Part shown: in pieces, positions 61,039-64,000 of the stretch
How positions within the stretch are numbered: the stretch's first letter is position 1
Layout: each line of letters starts with the position of its first letter
NCBI RefSeq assembly: GCF_018860625.1
Contig: NZ_JAHKQB010000010.1
Location: 186,001-250,000, forward strand
Origin: Paracoccus sp. C2R09
GTDB taxonomy: Bacteria; Pseudomonadota; Alphaproteobacteria; Rhodobacterales; Rhodobacteraceae
Direction of reading: 5' to 3'
Length of the DNA: 64,000 nt
The notes under the pieces: generated by a model
What the model was told of the DNA's origin: nothing
Databases searched by the model: none
The model's input: only the letters and a program-made list of their open reading frames with translations
Translations under genes and position numbers: made by a program

Positions 61039-61709
61039 GCGATCTGGCGAAAGACCGGCGACGGGCCCCTGTTGTCGAAGAAGGGCACCGTTGCCGGGCT
61101 GGGGATCGGCGCATCGGCGGGCAGGTCGCGCACCAGCGCCGCCAGCTGCGCCAGCACGACCTCGGTGATGAAGGGCAGATCCAGGCGGCGGGCATCCGCC
61201 AGTGCCACCCAATGCAGATGAGAAAGCTCGTCGCAGGCGGTCCCGAAATCGTCGGGATCGCCATTCAGCCTGTCTGCATCGGCAAGGAAGAAATGCGCAT
61301 CGAAACGGCGCGGGCGACCGGGCGGCGTGATCGCGCGGAAGAAATAGGTCAGGGCCGAAGCGTCGGGTGCAAGGCCCAGATCCCGAAACCCGGGAAGCGA
61401 GGCAGGGCAGGCGGACGGACGACCGATGATCTGCCCGGTCTCCTCGACCAGTTCGCGCAGGGCGGCGGCGGCGATGGCCGCGGGCTCCAGCCCCTCGGCG
61501 CGCAGCCGTCCCGCGCAGATGTCGGGCAGGGGCCCGCCAAGCGGCACATCGGCATCATCGGCATCGACCGCACCGCCGGGAAAGACGTATTTCGAAGGCA
61601 TGAAGGCGGCCTTTGCGCCGCGCATCCCCATCAGCACCCGAGGCCCGTCCGCATCGCGCCGCAGCAGCAGCACCGTGGCTGCGGGGCGGATCGCGTCCAT
61701 CACGTTCAT
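61035..61709 (-). CDS. Nudix hydrolase
   Basis: 224 residues. A PSKYVFPGGAVDADD strand, then the Nudix box ALRELVEETG in the G-x5-E-x7-REUxEExGU pattern. Nudix enzymes hydrolyse nucleoside diphosphates linked to another moiety; the C-terminal 110 residues resemble the NUDT7/8 and RppH-less larger group. Substrate unknown. ATG at 61709 overlaps the DUF983 stop by 4 bp. Confidence 0.85.
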   Translation of the reverse strand: MNVMDAIRPAATVLLLRRDADGPRVLMGMRGAKAAFMPSKYVFPGGAVDADDADVPLGGPLPDICAGRLRAEGLEPAAIAAAALRELVEETGQIIGRPSACPASLPGFRDLGLAPDASALTYFFRAITPPGRPRRFDAHFFLADADRLNGDPDDFGTACDELSHLHWVALADARRLDLPFITEVVLAQLAALVRDLPADAPIPSPATVPFFDNRGPSPVFRQIA

Positions 61710-62089
61710 TCGCCGAAGCCGTGCATGCGCCGCGCCCATTGCAGGCCCACGAAGCCACCCTTGAAGATCGGCAGCAGGATCAGCGACAGGACGATCGTGC
61801 CCAGCCCGAAGATCACCAGCATGGTGATCGCGTCCGGCCTCCACGCGACATATGACGCAAGCAGGATCGGCGCTGCCAGGTGAGAGACCAGCAGGATCGT
61901 CAGGTAGGCCGGCCCGTCATCGGCGCGCTGGTGGTGCAGTTCCTCGCCGCAGTTCGGGCAGGCATCCGCGACCTTGAGATAGCTGGTGAACAACCGTCCC
62001 TCGCCACATGCGGGGCAGCGAAGAAGGGCACCGCGCATCATCGCCTGTTTGGTGGGGCGTTCCTCGGATATGACGGCGCTGTCGGTCAT
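61706..62089 (-). CDS. DUF983 membrane protein with zinc ribbon
   Basis: 127 residues. Two CxxC pairs (LLRCPACGEGRLF and ACPNCGEELHH) form a zinc ribbon, then two membrane helices follow at about 62-82 and 88-108. The family is common beside cytochrome oxidase or CtaG-like genes; role unclear. Coupled to the Nudix gene. GAGGTGAG before the ATG supports the start. Confidence 0.85.
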   Translation of the reverse strand: MTDSAVISEERPTKQAMMRGALLRCPACGEGRLFTSYLKVADACPNCGEELHHQRADDGPAYLTILLVSHLAAPILLASYVAWRPDAITMLVIFGLGTIVLSLILLPIFKGGFVGLQWARRMHGFGE

Positions 62090-62157
62090 GGGCTCACCTC
62101 GCTTGATCCAGCCCCCAAGCTAGGGGCAGAAGGTCCGCTTTACCAGCCCGTGCCTTT

Positions 62158-63534
62158 TCAGGCGGCGCGTTCGGGATGCGACGCGATGACACGGTTGCGC
62201 CCGGCCTTCTTGGCCGCAAGCAACGCTCGATCGGCGCGTTCCGCCGCCATTCCGACGATATCGCATGGCAGGTCGTCGGGGCCCGGTTGCGTATGGCTGA
62301 CCCCGATCGAGGCACTGATGCTGACCCTGCGCGCGCCTGCGATCTCGACCGGGTGGGCATCGACCGCACGACGGATGCGTTCGGCGATACGACAGGCTTG
62401 GAACTGCGCGATGCCGGGCAGAACGACCAGGAACTCTTCGCCGCCGGTGCGGGCGACGAAACCCTGGCCGACCTCGATCTGGCCCAGGCGGCGGGCGACC
62501 TCGGCCAGAACGGCGTCGCCCGCTGCATGCCCAAGCTGGTCGTTGACCGACTTGAAGTAATCCAGATCGATGGCCAGCACGGCAAAGCCGACATCCTTGT
62601 CGGCCGCTTGGCTTGCGATCTCGTGCAGACGGGGAATCGCATAGCGCCGATTGTAGAGCCCGGTGAGCGGATCGCGGATCGACAGTTCCAGTTGCCGCTG
62701 CGTGTCAGCGCGCTTCTGGTCCTTGCGCGACTTGCGGGCCAGCAGGCCTTTCAGGGCGATGGCCGTGGCATCTGCATTGGCCCCGTCCGCGAAGGGATCG
62801 TTCAGGACCTCGCCCGCGCCCAGATCCAATGCGATGGCGTGAATGTCGCGCGACTGGTGGTCCGTGACGATGGCATAGGCCGCATCGCAGGAATGTGCCC
62901 GCGCGCGCAATTCGGACATCAGGCGCAAGCCCTCGTTCGGATGGCCCAGATTCGTATCGATCACATAGAGATCCGCCCCGCCCGTTCCAGTGCCCAGCAA
63001 TGCCTCCTCGGGGGTGCTGACATCGAAGCGGCAGTCCATCCGCCTGCTCAGCTGACTGCGCCAGGCCATCGCGACGACCGGGCTGCCCGCGATCAGCGTG
63101 ACCTTGCGCTGAGGCGCGCGCGCGAAGGGCTGCGGAGCTTCGGCCATGCCGTATGCCGCATGGGCGTCGGCCTGCGTATCGGCCAGCAGGCTGCGGATCT
63201 GCGCCAGAAGGACCCCGTCTTCGACCGACGGGTCCAGCGTCGCGATCGCACCGGCACGACGTGCGGCAAGGCGTTGGGTATCGCCGACCATCATCACGAT
63301 ATTGACCCCGGATGTAGGCGCGCGGGTCTTCAGCAGACGGCAGGCATCTTCGGCGGACATGTCGGTCAAGGGGCCGTTCAGGATCACCAGGCCGATCCGC
63401 CCGGATGCAAGCTCGGCCAGGATTTCGGTGGCGCTGCCCGCCATCGCGACGTCGTGGCATGCCGCAGCCAGCCGCACCTTCAACGTGATGCGCGCCGTGG
63501 GTGATCCGTCCGCCACAAGGATGCGTGCGCTCAT
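62158..63534 (-). CDS. PleD-like diguanylate cyclase with degenerate first receiver
   Basis: 458 residues: receiver 1 (about 1-120), receiver 2 (142-265) and a GGDEF cyclase (about 285-450) with the active-site GGEEF at 364-368. It makes c-di-GMP from GTP. Asn53 stands where PleD has its phosphoacceptor Asp53, so receiver 1 cannot be phosphorylated normally. Receiver 2 keeps Asp193 in YVIDTNL. No RxxD inhibition site precedes GGEEF, so feedback may be absent. AGAGATGAG overlaps the start. It is divergent from the DUF3572 gene. Confidence 0.92.
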   Translation of the reverse strand: MSARILVADGSPTARITLKVRLAAACHDVAMAGSATEILAELASGRIGLVILNGPLTDMSAEDACRLLKTRAPTSGVNIVMMVGDTQRLAARRAGAIATLDPSVEDGVLLAQIRSLLADTQADAHAAYGMAEAPQPFARAPQRKVTLIAGSPVVAMAWRSQLSRRMDCRFDVSTPEEALLGTGTGGADLYVIDTNLGHPNEGLRLMSELRARAHSCDAAYAIVTDHQSRDIHAIALDLGAGEVLNDPFADGANADATAIALKGLLARKSRKDQKRADTQRQLELSIRDPLTGLYNRRYAIPRLHEIASQAADKDVGFAVLAIDLDYFKSVNDQLGHAAGDAVLAEVARRLGQIEVGQGFVARTGGEEFLVVLPGIAQFQACRIAERIRRAVDAHPVEIAGARRVSISASIGVSHTQPGPDDLPCDIVGMAAERADRALLAAKKAGRNRVIASHPERAA

Positions 63535-63647
63535 CTCTCGATCCTGAAAATCTTAATCATCTTGCTTTTGTTCTGGCGCAAATTGTTTAAGAAACCCTTT
63601 CCGTTTCTGTCGTCATGGGCAACGGATTTGCAAGGGAGACCTCACAG

Positions 63648-63938
63648 ATGGCCGTTTCACGAAATAGTGCGCAGGATCTTGCCACCGATCTGCTGCTTGC
63701 CTTGGCCGAGAGACCCGAGCAGCTGGCCGGTTTTCTGGGCACCAGCGGTCTTGAGCCTGCAGCCCTTCGCCAGATTGCAAGCCGCCCCGAAATCGCCGTC
63801 TTCCTGCTGGACTACATCGTCGAACAGGACGACCGCCTGTTGGAATTCGCATCCGCCATCGACCGCGATCCGCGCGACGTGATGACCGCCCGAACGCTTC
63901 TGTCGGGGCCGGGAAGCTATGGCTGGGAGGCCGACTGA
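63648..63938 (+). CDS. DUF3572 protein
   Basis: 96 residues, all-helical. The pattern ALAERPEQLAGFLGTSGLEPAALRQIA and DPRDVMTARTLLSGPGSYGWEAD is typical of the DUF3572 family, an alphaproteobacterial protein often beside response-regulator or cell-cycle genes. No signal peptide or catalytic motif. GGGAGA before the ATG supports the start. It is divergent from the PleD-like gene and 54 bp before a gene at the window end. Confidence 0.8.
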   Translation: MAVSRNSAQDLATDLLLALAERPEQLAGFLGTSGLEPAALRQIASRPEIAVFLLDYIVEQDDRLLEFASAIDRDPRDVMTARTLLSGPGSYGWEAD

Positions 63939-63992
63939 CTTTTCACTTTCTTAAACTTCATGCGCTAGGCCCGTTCTGCAAGCGAGGTGCGC

Positions 63993-64000
63993 ATGGACAT
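63993..64000 (+). CDS. Start of a further gene, cut by the window edge
   Basis: ATG at 63993 follows GCGAGGTG at good spacing, but only two codons and two bases are inside. In Rhodobacteraceae a DivK-like response regulator often stands here; the sequence seen cannot confirm it. Confidence 0.35.

Overview
The window is high-GC, gene-dense chromosomal DNA from an alphaproteobacterium. Several things point to Rhodobacteraceae and most likely Paracoccus or a close relative: a DksA with a single zinc-finger cysteine, CarD beside the 7Fe ferredoxin FdxA, a family II (DHH) pyrophosphatase, a bifunctional IspDF, fused one-chain indolepyruvate:ferredoxin oxidoreductase, propionyl-CoA carboxylase/methylmalonyl-CoA mutase, a holin/N-acetylmuramidase pair of the gene-transfer-agent type, and DUF3572 beside a PleD-like diguanylate cyclase. 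The genus is inference. No rRNA, tRNA, CRISPR array, insertion sequence or integrase was seen. Composition is uniform, so this reads as core chromosome with one possible domesticated-phage remnant (the lysis pair).

Layout. 1-5.4 kb: a large partial membrane protein with a Pro/Ala-rich region (-), a SIMPL-domain periplasmic protein, a MoxR ATPase and DksA. 5.4-10.4 kb: an FAD monooxygenase, then folB-folP-glmM (-) and a SleB-type hydrolase. 10.7-19 kb: a divergent PEP-utilising enzyme, two cyclophilins, pgk, class I aldolase and homoserine dehydrogenase (central carbon and aspartate-family metabolism). 19-20.8 kb: an uncharacterised trio (methyltransferase, possible HEPN protein, glycosyltransferase). 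20.9-29.8 kb: the propionyl-CoA to succinyl-CoA block (mutase, pccA, pccB) interspersed with small lipoproteins and hypothetical genes. 30-35 kb: alr-mlaE-mlaF and phoH-ybeY-corC. 35-43 kb: a lipase, an SCP2 protein, a TPR protein, a Suv3-like helicase, an S4 protein, fdxA, carD, pyrophosphatase and a HAD protein. 43-50 kb: maoC, ribF, a YkgJ-like protein and threonine aldolase facing cinA-pgpA-ispDF-purL. 50.4-50.6 kb: a candidate small RNA. 50.7-55.2 kb: a LysR regulator divergent from the indolepyruvate oxidoreductase. 55-60 kb: murI, ccmE, the lysis pair, ccmF and ccmH. 60-64 kb: an enoyl-CoA hydratase, a Nudix hydrolase, DUF983, a PleD-like cyclase, DUF3572 and the first codons of a further gene.

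The most notable finds are: (1) an N-acetylmuramidase/holin pair of the GTA-release type embedded between ccmE and ccmF, with a perfect TTAA-N7-TTAA CtrA-type box 49 bp upstream; (2) a compact structured RNA candidate with an exposed CCUCCCU segment and a strong intrinsic terminator upstream of purL; (3) an unannotated-type protein with an RN-x3-H motif typical of HEPN domains; (4) a PleD-like cyclase whose first receiver has lost its phosphoacceptor; (5) operator-like sequences upstream of pccB and of the indolepyruvate oxidoreductase. All product names come from reading translations and motifs. No database search was run.
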